Below are positions 16,574 to 26,414 of a stretch of DNA of 37,044 nt, piece by piece (positions within the stretch are counted from its first letter, which is position 1; each line of letters begins with the position of its first letter). The stretch lies in contig CADCTL010000247.1 in assembly GCA_902805625.1 (NCBI GenBank), forward strand, positions 1 through 37,044, given 5' to 3'. The position numbers and the translations under genes were made by a program. The notes under the pieces are model-generated. The model saw nothing but the letters and a program-made list of their open reading frames with translations, made no database searches and had not been told where the DNA came from. The DNA is from an uncultured Acetobacteraceae bacterium (GTDB taxonomy: Bacteria > Pseudomonadota > Alphaproteobacteria > Acetobacterales > Acetobacteraceae).

Positions 16574-17401
16574 TCATGCGGCGCCGGCGAGCGCTTCCTG
16601 CTCGGCGAAGGCGCGGTCCACCTCGCCCCGCAGTTCGCCGGTCAGGCGGGCGCGGAGGTGGGCGCATTCGGGCGAGAAGGGGTCGCGCGGCCGCGGCAGG
16701 TCTACCGGGACGATGCTCTTGATGCGGCCGGGGCGGGCGGTGAAGACCACCACGCGGTCGGCCAGCGCCACGGCCTCGTCTATGTGGTGGGTGACGAACA
16801 GCACCGAGGCGCCGCTGTCGCGCCAGACGTCCAGCAGGAAGTCCTGCATCTTGGCGCGCGTCTGCACGTCGAGCGCGGCGAAGGGCTCGTCCATCAGCAG
16901 GACCTTGGGGCGCATGGCCAGCGCGCGGGCCACCGCCACGCGCTGGCGCATCCCGCCCGAGAGCTCGTCCGGGCGCTTGTGCATCGCCTCGGCCAGGCCG
17001 ACGCGGGCCAGGGCTTCGCGCGCCACGTTGCGGCGCTCCTCCTCCGGCGCGCCGCGGATGGACAGGCCGAAGGCTACGTTCTGCCAGACGGAGAGCCAAG
17101 GGAAGAGCGAGGTCTCCTGGAAGATCAGGCTGCGGTCGGGCGAGGGCCGGTCCACCGCGTCGCGGAAGGATCGGATGGCGCCGCCCGTCGCCTCCTCCAA
17201 CCCGGCGATCAGGTAGAGCAGCGTCGATTTGCCGCAGCCGGACGGCCCGAGTAGCACCACGAACTCGCCCGGCGCCACGTCGAGGTCCACGTCTCGCAGC
17301 GCTTCGTGCGCGCGGGCGGTGCCGGCCGCCCAGGTCTTGGACACGCCGCGGCACACCACGGCGCTCTCCGAAGAGGACGGCGAGACGGGTTCAAAGGCCA
17401 C
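16574..17401 (-). CDS. ABC transporter ATP-binding protein, nitrate/sulfonate/taurine type
   Basis: The 275-residue ATPase carries Walker A (GPSGCGKST, residues 52-60), a Q-loop in LIFQETSLFPWLSV, the signature LSGGMRQR, Walker B VLLMDEPFAALD and the switch histidine in FVTHHIDEA. The FPWLSVWQNV segment and overall length match the SsuB/TauB/NrtD group. It powers uptake through the adjacent permease. The start is GTG at 17401, placed 11 bases inside the end of the permease gene, so the two are probably coupled. No substrate information comes from this subunit. Confidence 0.92.
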   Translation of the reverse strand: MAFEPVSPSSSESAVVCRGVSKTWAAGTARAHEALRDVDLDVAPGEFVVLLGPSGCGKSTLLYLIAGLEEATGGAIRSFRDAVDRPSPDRSLIFQETSLFPWLSVWQNVAFGLSIRGAPEEERRNVAREALARVGLAEAMHKRPDELSGGMRQRVAVARALAMRPKVLLMDEPFAALDVQTRAKMQDFLLDVWRDSGASVLFVTHHIDEAVALADRVVVFTARPGRIKSIVPVDLPRPRDPFSPECAHLRARLTGELRGEVDRAFAEQEALAGAA

Positions 17402-18323
17402 GCAGCACCCCCGTCGTCTGCGGCACCCAGTAGAGGATGCGCCGCTGCACTTGGCGGAGCAGCCAGTCGGTCAGGAAGCCCAGCAGCCCGATCAGCGCGA
17501 TGGTGAAGAAGACCAGCGACGGGTTGAAGGTGTTGCGGGCCAGCATGATGACCTGCCCCAGCCCGAAGCCGACGCCGGTGGACTCCGCCACCAGCACCAC
17601 CATCCACGCGCCGAAGAGGTTGAGGCGCAGGACGATGAGCATCTGTGGCAGGATGGCCGGGATGATGACGCGCGCGTAGATCTGCCGCTTGGTGGCGCCC
17701 ATGGTGCGCCCCACGTTGATGAAGTTGCGGTTCACGCCGTCTATCTGGCTGACGGTGGACAGCACCATGTGGAAAAACAGCGCGACCACCACCATGAAGA
17801 TCGCGGGCGCGTTGCCGATGCCGAAGATGAAGATCGCCACCGGCAGCCAGGCGATGGGCGAGACGGGCGACAGCAGGGTGATGGTGGGCAGCGTCAGCTT
17901 CTCGAACAACGCGAAGTAGCGGACCAGCACGCCCACCGTGACGGAGAGCACCGCCGCGATGGCGAGGCCGGCGAAGACGCGTCCGGCCGTGGCGGCGACC
18001 GTGATGCCCACCGCCTCGTAGGGGGAGGGGCCGGCCGCCGCGTCCACCCCGATTTGCCAGCGCGTCGCTGTGTTGAAGAAGCGCGCCTGATCCGGGATGT
18101 TTCCGAGGAAGATGTGCGGCGGCGGCAGCAGCCGCGCGTCCGCGATCCCCAGCAGCCAAGCAAGCTCCCAAAGGCCGACGAAGAGGCCGACCGAAACAAC
18201 TGTCCAGCCGAGGCGCGACAGCGCTTGGCGCACATTAGGGGGCAGCGCCGACGGGCGCGACGCGAGGGCGGAGGAACCGGCCCGGCGCAGGCGCCCGGCC
18301 GTTCCGGCGAGGTTGCCGCTCAT
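17391..18323 (-). CDS. ABC transporter permease, nitrate/sulfonate/taurine type
   Basis: This 310-residue membrane protein has about six hydrophobic segments. The EAA-type cytoplasmic loop is seen at VGRTMGATKRQIYARVIIPAILP (quoted part: GRTMGATKRQIYARVIIP), which contacts the ATPase. The ESTGVGFGLGQVIMLARNTF segment is typical of SsuC/TauC permeases. It has an N-terminal hydrophilic tail of about 38 residues before the first helix. The gene starts 7 bases after the stop of the binding-protein gene and overlaps the ATPase gene, consistent with one transcript. An unusually long periplasmic loop (IFLGNIPDQARFFNTATRWQ region, about residues 71-102) precedes the second helix. Confidence 0.92.
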   Translation of the reverse strand: MSGNLAGTAGRLRRAGSSALASRPSALPPNVRQALSRLGWTVVSVGLFVGLWELAWLLGIADARLLPPPHIFLGNIPDQARFFNTATRWQIGVDAAAGPSPYEAVGITVAATAGRVFAGLAIAAVLSVTVGVLVRYFALFEKLTLPTITLLSPVSPIAWLPVAIFIFGIGNAPAIFMVVVALFFHMVLSTVSQIDGVNRNFINVGRTMGATKRQIYARVIIPAILPQMLIVLRLNLFGAWMVVLVAESTGVGFGLGQVIMLARNTFNPSLVFFTIALIGLLGFLTDWLLRQVQRRILYWVPQTTGVLRGL

Positions 18324-18330
18324 CGCGCGC

Positions 18331-19407
18331 TCAGGCCGAACGGTGCTTGAGCTGGCGGTAGAGGTCCCCGTTCTCGGCGATGACTTGTTCCAGCAGCGTC
18401 CAATCGATGGCGTCGCGGCCCGGCTTGTTCTTGATGTAGCCCATTTCCACCAGGCTGTCGGTGCGCTGGAGGATGAAGTCCGTCTGGTTGCGCGCGTCCA
18501 CCACGGCGGGTTGCTTCTCCATCGCCAGCCGGGCGTTCTCCATCGAGGTCTTGTAGTAGGTGCCGACCAAGCGTTGCAGCGCCTCCTGCTGCTTGGTTTC
18601 GGCCATGAGCTGGGCGCGCATCATGCCCTTGATGACGGCCTTCAGCGCGGCCGGGCTCTCCTTGATGAGGTTGGCGCGGCAGGCCAGCACGCAGTCCGTG
18701 TAGCCGGCGCCGTAGATGTCGCGCCCGTCGGAGAGGCGGACGGCGCCGGGCACGTCGTTCACCAGGGCGGTGGCGTAGGGCTCGATGGTGCAGATCCAGT
18801 CGATGGCGCCGGCTTTAAAGGCCTCCACAGCCTCTGGCGTGTTGCCCATGTAGCGGACTGTGACGTCGCGGAAGCTGACGCCGTGCTTCTTGAGGTAGTC
18901 ATACGGCATCACCTCTAGCGTATCGAGCTGGAAGGTGCCGAGGGTCTTGCCGCGCAGCTTCTGCGGCGTGTCGAGGCCCGGGCGCGCGACGATGCTGCAC
19001 CCCTCCACGCCGCCGCCGGCGATGATGCGCACCGGCGCGCCGGCGTTGAAGAGGGCGATGAAGCTCGTGTAGGGCATCAGCCCCACGTCCACCTGCCCCA
19101 TCCCGAGGAACGTCACCTGCTCGGCGAAGGTGGGCGTGTTGATGAACTGGATCTCCGTCCCGTCGTCGCGCGCGAGTTGCAGCGATTGGGCGAGGAAGAG
19201 GTTGAGATTGCAGAAGCCGGTGCCGTGGGTGGAGCGCAGCCGGCCGCGCCCTTGGGCTCGGGCGCCGTCGTCGCCGAAGCCCGGCCCGACGGCGAAGGTC
19301 AGCACGGCGGCCGCGGTCGCCTTCAGCGCGCCGCGGCGGTTGGGGGCGGGGGCCGTGGCCATGCCCGAGAGGTTTGGCAGGACGGCCGATCCGTAGCGGT
19401 CACACAT
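18331..19407 (-). CDS. ABC transporter substrate-binding protein, NitT/TauT family
   Basis: The 358-residue protein is a SsuA/NMT1-like periplasmic binding protein. Its N-terminus holds a Tat-like signal (NRRGALKATAAAVLTFAVG) with cleavage expected near ARAQ. Ligand-domain blocks include FAEQVTFLGMGQVDVGLMPY, IIAGGGVEGCSIVARPG, LRGKTLGTFQLDTLEVM and EAFKAGAIDWICTIEPYA. It delivers an unknown solute to the permease/ATPase pair encoded directly downstream. The ATG at 19407 is preceded by GGAGGGG at good spacing. A later in-frame ATG at 19362 would still keep the signal. It leads the importer-amidohydrolase operon, suggesting the ligand is an N-containing ring or related compound (inference). 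Confidence 0.9.
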   Translation of the reverse strand: MCDRYGSAVLPNLSGMATAPAPNRRGALKATAAAVLTFAVGPGFGDDGARAQGRGRLRSTHGTGFCNLNLFLAQSLQLARDDGTEIQFINTPTFAEQVTFLGMGQVDVGLMPYTSFIALFNAGAPVRIIAGGGVEGCSIVARPGLDTPQKLRGKTLGTFQLDTLEVMPYDYLKKHGVSFRDVTVRYMGNTPEAVEAFKAGAIDWICTIEPYATALVNDVPGAVRLSDGRDIYGAGYTDCVLACRANLIKESPAALKAVIKGMMRAQLMAETKQQEALQRLVGTYYKTSMENARLAMEKQPAVVDARNQTDFILQRTDSLVEMGYIKNKPGRDAIDWTLLEQVIAENGDLYRQLKHRSA

Positions 19408-19685
19408 GGCTTTTCCCCTCCGCGAAGGGGCGATGCCGTGGAGGCGCCGCCCGTCCCGCTCACCGACGATGGCACGCCAACCGGAGCTGCCGCGGGTGCG
19501 GCGCTGCGCTGGAAGGAAAGGCAGCAAGAGGCGTGCCAACCGGACCGGGCCGGTTGGGCGGCCGGTGTTCGCCGGATGCACAAGGCGCAGTCACATCGGG
19601 ATCAAGTCTTGGCCCTTTGCCTCTTGTCCGGTCCCCGCGCGTAGACGCCGGCGCGGCTCCGCTCCCTTCGCGCCGGCGTCCCGGC

Positions 19686-21287
19686 CTACCGCAAGTCCAC
19701 CGAGGTGAGGTCAACGAACCAGGACTGCGGGCTGACGAAGCCTTGCACCCGCCGCGTCATGGCGCGCGGGTTCAGGTCGTGGACGATGAAGAGCCAGGGC
19801 GGGTTGTCCACCAGCCGCGCGTGGGCCTTGGCGTAGGCCGCTTGCGCCGCGGCGTCGTCGCGCGCCCCTTCCAGGTCGGCGATGGCCGCGTCGAAGCCTT
19901 CGTCCGTCCACTGGCCCCAGTTGGAGCCGGTGGGCGCGAAGCCCCCGCGCGAGAAGTAGCGCACCATCACGCTGGGGTCGGAGCTGGGGGAGGACGGATT
20001 CATGGACACCGCGCCCCCCAGCGTCGGGCTGCCGGGCGGGCTGCGCAGCGCGACCAGCATCGTGTTCCACTCCGTCACCTCGAACGAGACGTTGACCCCG
20101 CAGGCCTCGCGCAGGTTCTGCTGCATGTACTCGTTCATCGGCAGCGACAGCATCTGCCCCGAGCCGGAGGTGGAGATCAGCACCTTGAAGGACAGCGGCC
20201 GCTGCGGCGTGAAGCCCGCTTCCGCCAGCAGCGCCTTGCCGCGCGCCGGATCGAAGGCGTAGCGGTTGGCGGGCTGGCCGAAGGCGGGATCCGTCGGCTT
20301 GAGCCAGCCGACCGAGGGCTCGGCCGTCTCGTTCAGCAGCCCGACCAGCCCCGCGCGATCGACGCAGTAGTTCAGCCCTTGACGGGCGCGGACGTCGCGG
20401 AACGGCGTGTCGCCGCCCATCTGGAAGAACCAGGGCCACACGTGCGGGTAGCTGCCGGTGGTCACGGTGAAACCGCCTTGGCGCAGGCTGGGGAGGCCGT
20501 CGGGCGGCGGCACCTCGATCCAATCGACTTGGCCGCTGCGAAGGGCGGCGAGGCGGGTGTTGGCTTCCGGCATCGGCAGCAGCAGGACGCGGTCGAGCTT
20601 GGCCTTACGCGCCGCGTCCCAGTAGTTGTCGTTGCGCGAGAGCTCCGCGCTTTGCCGCGGCACGAAGCGGGACAGGCGGAAAGGCCCGGTGCCGGCGGCG
20701 TTCAGCGCCGCCTTGCCCCAGTCGCGCCCGGCGCCTTCCCAGGACTGCGGCGAGGTGAGGAGCACGTAGACCAGCATGTAAGGAAAGTAGCTGGCCGGCC
20801 GCGTGGAGGTTATGGCGACCGTGCGGTCGTCGATCTTGCGGTAGCTCTGCATGATGGTCACGCGGGCGCGGGTGATGCCGCTGCCGGCCGGTTCGAACTG
20901 CGGGCTGTCGTTCTTGAAGAAGCGGTCCAGGTTCCAGATGACCGCGTCGGCGTTGAAGGGCGTGCCGTCGTGGAACGTGACGCCTTGGCGGAGGTGGAAG
21001 ATCCAGGTCTTCGGGTCGTTTGGATCCTGTTCCCAACTCTCGGCCAAGCCGGGGCGCAAGGTGGCCGGCCGGTCGGAGCTCGACAGCTCCCAAAGCGCCA
21101 GCCCCTCGAAGATCGGGAAGCCGAGGAAGCGCATGCCTTCGAAGCCGTTGTTCGGCATGCCGGTGGTGGTCGGCACGTCGGCCGCGGTCATGGCGATGCG
21201 CAGCGTTTTCTGTTGCGCGAAGGCCGGCGTGGGCGCGTTCAGCAGAACGGCGAGGGCCAGAGCCCCGGCGCGGCGTGCAAGGCTCAT
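19686..21287 (-). CDS. ABC transporter substrate-binding protein, family 5 (DppA/OppA-like)
   Basis: The 533-residue product has a signal peptide ([19 protein letters not shown], then AFAQQ) and the full family-5 fold. Landmarks are [54 protein letters not shown], and [17 protein letters not shown]. Such proteins bind peptides, nickel, opines or other solutes in the periplasm. No permease (DppBC) or ATPase (DppDF) gene is next to it, so it is an orphan relying on a transporter elsewhere. The ATG at 21287 is preceded by an AAGGGA site about 9 bases away. It is divergent from the HpPgdA-like deacetylase gene, sharing a 274-base upstream region, which hints at common regulation with the hydantoinase operon (inference). 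Confidence 0.92.
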   Translation of the reverse strand: MSLARRAGALALAVLLNAPTPAFAQQKTLRIAMTAADVPTTTGMPNNGFEGMRFLGFPIFEGLALWELSSSDRPATLRPGLAESWEQDPNDPKTWIFHLRQGVTFHDGTPFNADAVIWNLDRFFKNDSPQFEPAGSGITRARVTIMQSYRKIDDRTVAITSTRPASYFPYMLVYVLLTSPQSWEGAGRDWGKAALNAAGTGPFRLSRFVPRQSAELSRNDNYWDAARKAKLDRVLLLPMPEANTRLAALRSGQVDWIEVPPPDGLPSLRQGGFTVTTGSYPHVWPWFFQMGGDTPFRDVRARQGLNYCVDRAGLVGLLNETAEPSVGWLKPTDPAFGQPANRYAFDPARGKALLAEAGFTPQRPLSFKVLISTSGSGQMLSLPMNEYMQQNLREACGVNVSFEVTEWNTMLVALRSPPGSPTLGGAVSMNPSSPSSDPSVMVRYFSRGGFAPTGSNWGQWTDEGFDAAIADLEGARDDAAAQAAYAKAHARLVDNPPWLFIVHDLNPRAMTRRVQGFVSPQSWFVDLTSVDLR

Positions 21288-21561
21288 CGTGGAGCATCCC
21301 TTTTGTTCGACCCGTTTCGGGCGGGACAGGCGATGCAAGCCGCGTGCTAGCCGCAGGCCCCCAGCGGCACCGGGCCGGTGCAGACCCGGAGGGCACGGGG
21401 GCGGCGCCCTCGATCGGGGCGCTCGGGGCCTTTCGACTTGGCTTCGTGGTGGCACATGGATTGCAAGCTCGGGGCTGGAGCGGGCGCTGTGCGGCGGCTA
21501 TGGCTGGGCGGTGGGCACCGCCGCCGTGCGGTGCGCGCGTTGCAGACGAGGGAGGAAAAGG

Positions 21562-22467
21562 ATGCCCAAGGAAATCCTCTGCGCCTTCAGCGTCCACTGC
21601 GACGCGGTGGCGGGCTGGCTCGGCAGCTACAAGGGGGAGGACAGCCCCGGCGACATCAGCCGCGGCGTTTTCGCCGCCGAGGTGGGGATGCCGCGCCTGC
21701 TCCGGCTCTTCGACCGCTTCGGCCTGAAGCAGTCGTGGTTCATACCCGGCCACACGGTCGAAAGCTTCCCGCGCGAGACCGACATGGTCGCCGCCGCCGG
21801 CCACGAGATCGGCCTGCACGGGTACAGCCACGAGAACCCGCTCGCCCTGTCCCGCCAGCAGGAGGAGGCGATCTTCGACAAGTGCATCGGCCTGATTGAG
21901 AAGCACTGGGGGCGCCGGCCGGTGGGCTACGTCGCGCCGTGGTGGGAGGTCTCGGCGACCTCGATCGAGATACTGGTGGAGCGGGGCGTCGCCTACGACC
22001 ACAGCCTGATGCACCACGACTGCCTGCCCTACTACGTCCGCACCGGCGACGCCTGGACGCCGATCGACTACGGCCAGCCGGCGGAGAGCTGGATGAAGCC
22101 GTTCACAAAAGGGCGCGAAACCGATCTCGTCGAGATTCCCGCGTCGTGGTACCTCGACGACCTGCCGCCGATGATGTTCGTGAAGGGCTTCCCGAACAGC
22201 CACGGCTACGTTTCGCCGCACCAGCTAGAGCAGATCTGGCGCGACCACTTCGACTTCGTCTACCGCGAGTACGACCACGCCGTGGTGCCGATGACGATCC
22301 ACCCGGACGTCTCCGGCCGCCCGCAGGTGCTGCTGATGCTGGAGCGGCTGATCGCCCACATGCTGCGGCACCCGGGCGTGCGCTTCGTGACGCTTGAGGA
22401 GATGGCGCGGGACTTCCGGCGGCGTTCCCCGCGCGGCGGGGCCAGCCCGGAGAGGGCGACGCCGTGA
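21562..22467 (+). CDS. Polysaccharide deacetylase family protein, HpPgdA-like
   Basis: The 301-residue protein resembles the HpPgdA-type NodB-fold enzymes over its whole length: [81 protein letters not shown] and [16 protein letters not shown]. The metal site appears as Asp14, His86 and His90, the same numbering I recall for H. pylori PgdA. The position two residues before Asp14 is His12, where relatives usually have Asp, so catalysis may differ. No signal peptide exists, which argues against a cell-wall substrate; amide or imide hydrolysis in the cytoplasm is more likely (inference). GGGAGGAAAAGG precedes the ATG at 21562. The stop overlaps the GTG start of hyuA. Confidence 0.88.
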   Translation: MPKEILCAFSVHCDAVAGWLGSYKGEDSPGDISRGVFAAEVGMPRLLRLFDRFGLKQSWFIPGHTVESFPRETDMVAAAGHEIGLHGYSHENPLALSRQQEEAIFDKCIGLIEKHWGRRPVGYVAPWWEVSATSIEILVERGVAYDHSLMHHDCLPYYVRTGDAWTPIDYGQPAESWMKPFTKGRETDLVEIPASWYLDDLPPMMFVKGFPNSHGYVSPHQLEQIWRDHFDFVYREYDHAVVPMTIHPDVSGRPQVLLMLERLIAHMLRHPGVRFVTLEEMARDFRRRSPRGGASPERATP

Positions 22468-24533
22468 TCCTCGTCGGCGTGGACGTCGGGGGCACCTTCA
22501 CCGACCTCGTCCTGGCCGAGCCCGAAGCCGGCCGCACCGCGATCCACAAGGTCTCCTCCACGCCGGAGGACCCCTCGGTCGGGGTGGTCGAGGGCATCCT
22601 CGGCCTGTGCCGCTCGGCCGACGTGGCGCCGAGCGGGGTGGCGCACGTGCTGCACGGCACCACCATCGCGACCAACGCCGCGCTGCAGCACCGCGGCGCG
22701 GAATGCGGCATGATCACCACGCGCGGCTACCGCGACGTGCTGCACATCGGCCGCCACCAGCGCCCGCAGCACTACTCCATCCAGCAGCGCATCCCCTGGC
22801 AGGACACGCCGCTGGTGAAGCGCCGGCACCGCCTCGTGGTGGGCGAGCGGCTGGTCCCGCCGCGCGGCGAGGTCCTGGTGCCGCTCGCCGAGGAGGAGGT
22901 GCGCGAGGCGGCGCGGGCGCTGCGCGCCGCCGGCGTCGAGTCGATCGCGGTTTGCTTCTTGTTCTCCTACCTCAACCCCGCGCACGAGCGGCGCGCGCGG
23001 GAGATCGTGCTGGAGGAGCACCCGGACGCCTTCGTCACGCTGTCCTCCGAGATCGCGCCGCAGTTCCGCGAGTTCGAGCGCTTCACCACGGCCGCCATGA
23101 ACGCCTTCGTCGGCCCCGAGGTGCGGGGCTACGTCCGCCGCCTGGAAGGGCGGATGCGCGAGGCCGGCCTCCTCGCCGATTTGCACATCATGGCCTCCAA
23201 CGGCGGGGTGGCGACGGCTCAGGGCGTGGCGGAGCGGCCGGTGGCGACCATGCTCTCCGGCCCGGCGGCGGGCGTGCTCGGCGGCACCTGGGCCGGAGCG
23301 CTGTCCGGCCGCGGGGACCTGATCACGCTGGACATCGGCGGCACCTCCGCCGACATCGGCATCGTCACCGGCGGCCGCTTCGCGGAGGCGACCGCGCGCG
23401 ACACCTGGATCGCCGGCTTCCCGCTGCTGACGCCGATGATCGACATCCACACCATCGGCGCGGGCGGCGGGTCCATCGCGCGGGTGGACGCTGGGGGCGC
23501 CTTCCGCGTGGGGCCGCAATCGGCCGGCGCCGTCCCGGGGCCGGCCGGCTACGGGCGCGGCGGCGTCAGGCCCACGGTGACGGACGCGAACATCGTGCTC
23601 GGCCGGTTGGACCCGGGCAACTTCCTCGGCGGCGCGATGGCGCTGGACCCGGCGGCGTCCGGGCGCGTCGTCGGGGAACTCGCTGCGGAACTGCGCTTGA
23701 CGATCGAGGAGGCCGCGCTCGGCGTGCTGACCATCGTCAACGCCAACATGGCCAACGCCATCCGCGGCCGCACGGTGCAGAAGGGCATAGACCCGAGGGG
23801 ATACGCGCTGGTGGCCTTCGGCGGCGCCGGGCCGCTGCACGCGGTGGATGTGGCCCGGGGCTTGGGCGTGCGCGAGGTGCTGGTGCCGCCGCACCCGGGC
23901 ATCACCTCCGCCATGGGCCTGCTGACGACGGACCTGAAGTACGACGCCGTCCGCACGCTGTTCCAGACCTCGGGTGCGCTGGACCTTTCGCGCATGTCCG
24001 CCGATTTCGCCGCCATGGAGGCCGAGATCGCCGCCCAGTTCGCGCTCGACGGCGTGGACCCCGCCCGCGCGGCCTTCGAGCGCGCCGGCGACCTGCGCTA
24101 CGCCGGCCAGGGATACGAGCTGCGCGTGGCGTTCAGCGCGGGCGCGGTGGACGAAGCCCTGGTCGCCGCCGCGCTCGACCGCTTCCACGCCCAGCACCGC
24201 GCGGAGTACGGCCACGCCTTCCCGGCGAGCCCGGTGGAGATCGTGAACCTGCGCGTCACCGGCCTCGGCCCGCGCCCGAAGCTCGGCCGGCCAGAGCCTC
24301 GGCACGGCGGCACCCTGGTCGAGGCCACCCTGCGCCGCGCGCCCGTGGTCTTCGCCGGCGCCGACAACCGGCCGGTGCGCGCCGAAACCGCCTTCCTCGC
24401 GCGCGACCGCCTGCCGGTCGGCGAGTCGATCCCCGGCCCGGCCATCGTGCTGCAAACGGACAGCACCACCGTGGTGCCGCCCGGCTGCACCCTGATCGCC
24501 GAGGCCGGCGGCAACCTCCTCATCGCGCTTTGA
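22464..24533 (+). CDS. hyuA: Hydantoinase/oxoprolinase subunit A (N-methylhydantoinase A)
   Basis: This 689-residue protein has the hydantoinase A/oxoprolinase architecture. An N-terminal Hydant_A_N region begins [17 protein letters not shown]. An ASKHA-type ATPase core follows, with [13 protein letters not shown], the [17 protein letters not shown] phosphate loop and [16 protein letters not shown]. The C-terminal domain includes ATP-site and interface blocks such as [17 protein letters not shown]. With HyuB it catalyses ATP-dependent opening of hydantoin-like or 5-oxoproline rings, or carboxylation in the acetone-carboxylase relatives. Start is GTG at 22464, within a GTGA overlap with the deacetylase stop (22465-22467). 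hyuB follows after 14 bases. The substrate is not determined by sequence. Confidence 0.94.
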   Translation: MILVGVDVGGTFTDLVLAEPEAGRTAIHKVSSTPEDPSVGVVEGILGLCRSADVAPSGVAHVLHGTTIATNAALQHRGAECGMITTRGYRDVLHIGRHQRPQHYSIQQRIPWQDTPLVKRRHRLVVGERLVPPRGEVLVPLAEEEVREAARALRAAGVESIAVCFLFSYLNPAHERRAREIVLEEHPDAFVTLSSEIAPQFREFERFTTAAMNAFVGPEVRGYVRRLEGRMREAGLLADLHIMASNGGVATAQGVAERPVATMLSGPAAGVLGGTWAGALSGRGDLITLDIGGTSADIGIVTGGRFAEATARDTWIAGFPLLTPMIDIHTIGAGGGSIARVDAGGAFRVGPQSAGAVPGPAGYGRGGVRPTVTDANIVLGRLDPGNFLGGAMALDPAASGRVVGELAAELRLTIEEAALGVLTIVNANMANAIRGRTVQKGIDPRGYALVAFGGAGPLHAVDVARGLGVREVLVPPHPGITSAMGLLTTDLKYDAVRTLFQTSGALDLSRMSADFAAMEAEIAAQFALDGVDPARAAFERAGDLRYAGQGYELRVAFSAGAVDEALVAAALDRFHAQHRAEYGHAFPASPVEIVNLRVTGLGPRPKLGRPEPRHGGTLVEATLRRAPVVFAGADNRPVRAETAFLARDRLPVGESIPGPAIVLQTDSTTVVPPGCTLIAEAGGNLLIAL

Positions 24534-24547
24534 GCGGAACACCGCGC

Positions 24548-26293
24548 ATGGACCCCGTGACCGTCAGCGTCATCCAAGGCGCGCTGGAGAACATCGCCGT
24601 CGAGATCGGCTACAAGCTGATGCGGATGTCGTACTCCTCGATCATCCGGGAAAGCGAGGATTTCGGCGCCGCCCTGGTGGACGCGGAGGGGAGGGGCCTC
24701 GCCGAGTCGGCGCAGTCCACGCCGCTCCAATCCGGCCCGATCCCCGGCTATGTCAAGAACGTCCTCGCCACGCTGCGCGCCCGCGGCGACGCGATCCGCC
24801 CCGGCGACGTCATCATGCACAACGACCCCTACGGCGGGGCGAGCCACGGGCCGGACGTGGCCTTCATCGTGCCCGTTTTCCACGGGGAAGAACTGGTCGG
24901 CTTCGCCGCGACCACCGCGCACCACCTCGACATCGGCGCGCTCACCCCCGGCTCCTGCGGCATCGTGGACGCTATCGACGCCTATGCGGAGGGGCTCCAG
25001 TTCAAAGCGATCAAAGTCCACGACGCCGGCCGCCGAAACGAAGCGGTGTGGCAGATCCTGCGCGACAACCTCCGCGCCTCCGACCTAGTGGTGGGCGACA
25101 TGGAGGCGCAGGTGGCCGCGAGCCGCATCGGCGCCGAGCGCATGGCGGCGCTGGTCGGGCAGTGGGGCCTGCCCGCCTTCCGCGCCGCCTGCGAGGCGCT
25201 GATGGACCACGCCGAGCGGCTGATGCGCCAGGCCATCGCCCGCCTGCCCGAAGGCTCCTGGCGCGCCGAAACGCGCATCGACGGCTTCCTCGACGACCCC
25301 GACCCGGCGCGGCGTGAGCTGCCGTTGGTGGCCACGATCACCAAGCGCGGCGACGGGCTGGTGGTGGACCTCACCGGCACCGCGCCGCAGGTGCCCGACC
25401 GGCCGATCAACATGCCCTTCGCCGGCACGGTGGACGTGGCGGTTTGGTTGACGGTTCGCTCCGTGCTGCTGGACACGGCGGTCCACGGCCACATCCCGGT
25501 CAACGAGGGCCTGACGCGGCCCATCGAGATCGTCGCCCCGCGCGGCTGCCTCGCCAACCCGGAATTCCCGGCGCCCACCATCGCGCGCTTCGCGCCCGGC
25601 AACCAACTCGCCGACACGGTGATGAAGGCGCTGGCGCAGGCGGTGCCGGGGCAGGTCTCGGCCGGCATAGGCAACCTGAAGGTCATCGCCTTCTCGGGCC
25701 TGCGCGGCGGCTCGCACTGGGTCCACATGGAGATCTTCGAGGGCAGCTACGGCGGCCGCCCGGACGCGGACGGCATGGACGCGGTGGACACGCTCTACGC
25801 CAACACGCGCAACAACCCAGTCGAGGACATCGAGAGCCACCTCCCGCTCCGCGTGGAGCGCTACGAGTTGCGCGAAGGCGTGGCCGGACCGGGTCGGTTC
25901 CGCGGCGGCCTCGGCAGTGTGCGCGAGTTCCGCTTCCTGGAGGACGGCGGCGCCTCGGTGGAGGGCGAAGGGCACCGCTTCCGCCCGTGGGGCTTCGCCG
26001 GCGGCGGGGACGGCGCGCCGGCCGCCCTCACGCTCCGCCGCGCGGACGGGACGGAGCGCGCGCTGCCTTCCAAGGCGCCGCACATGCCGGTCCGCGCCGG
26101 CGACCTGTTCGTCTGCGTCGGCCCCGCCGGCGGCGGCTACGGCGACCCGTTCGAACGCGACCCGGAAGCGGTGCGCGCCGACGTGCTGGACGGCCTGCTC
26201 CCGGCCGAGGCCGCGCGGCGCGACTACGGCGTGGTCCTCGCCGCCGACGGCGCCGTAGACGTGCCGGCGACCGCGCGGGCCAGGGCCGGGTGA
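24548..26293 (+). CDS. hyuB: Hydantoinase/oxoprolinase subunit B (N-methylhydantoinase B)
   Basis: The 581-residue protein matches the hydantoinase B family along its full length. Diagnostic blocks are the N-terminal ENIAVEIGYKLMRMSYSSII, GDVIMHNDPYGGASHGPDV, TTAHHLDIGALTPGS, NMPFAGTVDVAVW, and the glycine-rich C-terminus GPAGGGYGDPFERD. It pairs with HyuA for ATP-driven ring cleavage of cyclic amides. The ATG at 24548 begins MDPVTVSVIQGALENI, the standard family start. The reading frame is open far upstream through hyuA, but that part is a shadow. The gene ends 121 bases before the URC1-like gene, where a promoter-like sequence and a stem-loop are seen, so co-transcription with the next genes is uncertain. 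Confidence 0.94.
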   Translation: MDPVTVSVIQGALENIAVEIGYKLMRMSYSSIIRESEDFGAALVDAEGRGLAESAQSTPLQSGPIPGYVKNVLATLRARGDAIRPGDVIMHNDPYGGASHGPDVAFIVPVFHGEELVGFAATTAHHLDIGALTPGSCGIVDAIDAYAEGLQFKAIKVHDAGRRNEAVWQILRDNLRASDLVVGDMEAQVAASRIGAERMAALVGQWGLPAFRAACEALMDHAERLMRQAIARLPEGSWRAETRIDGFLDDPDPARRELPLVATITKRGDGLVVDLTGTAPQVPDRPINMPFAGTVDVAVWLTVRSVLLDTAVHGHIPVNEGLTRPIEIVAPRGCLANPEFPAPTIARFAPGNQLADTVMKALAQAVPGQVSAGIGNLKVIAFSGLRGGSHWVHMEIFEGSYGGRPDADGMDAVDTLYANTRNNPVEDIESHLPLRVERYELREGVAGPGRFRGGLGSVREFRFLEDGGASVEGEGHRFRPWGFAGGGDGAPAALTLRRADGTERALPSKAPHMPVRAGDLFVCVGPAGGGYGDPFERDPEAVRADVLDGLLPAEAARRDYGVVLAADGAVDVPATARARAG

Positions 26294-26317
26294 CGCGCAC
26301 CGTCGCGGGGCGGGTCG

Positions 26318-26338
26318 GCGGGCGCGCAATCCGCCCGC
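26318..26338 (+). terminator. GC-rich stem-loop between hyuB and the URC1-like gene
   Basis: GCGGGCG (26318-26324) and CGCCCGC (26332-26338) pair with a 7-base loop, 24 bases after the hyuB stop. No T-run follows. It could weakly separate the hydantoinase operon from the pyrimidine operon, but chance hairpins are frequent in DNA this GC-rich. Confidence 0.3.
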
Positions 26339-26354
26339 GCCTCCACACAACAGA

Positions 26355-26383
26355 GTTTCCCCTGGAGCGCGAACGGCTATAAC
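26355..26383 (+). promoter_or_regulatory. Possible promoter of the URC1-URC4-upp operon
   Basis: TATAAC at 26378-26383 is a good -10-like hexamer in otherwise very GC-rich sequence, 31 bases before the ATG at 26415. The -35 match is weak (GTTTCC at 26355-26360, 17-base spacer). Its position just downstream of a stem-loop supports a separate transcription unit. Confidence 0.35.
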
Positions 26384-26414
26384 CTCGGGTCGCATCGAAA
26401 TCGGAACAAGGCAG

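Noticed and set aside
13943-17254. A 1103-codon open frame on the plus strand
   Set aside because: It overlaps dctP in another frame and lies antisense to the amidohydrolase and ATPase genes, all of which have clear motifs. No family resemblance.
20851-21561. Upstream extension of the HpPgdA-like protein
   Set aside because: It is antisense to the DppA-like gene and intergenic sequence; a strong ribosome site sits before the ATG at 21562, which gives the family-typical N-terminus.
22394-24547. Upstream extension of the hyuB frame through hyuA, giving an apparent 1299-residue fusion
   Set aside because: The extension is a frame shadow of hyuA. The family-typical start MDPVTVSVIQ lies at 24548.
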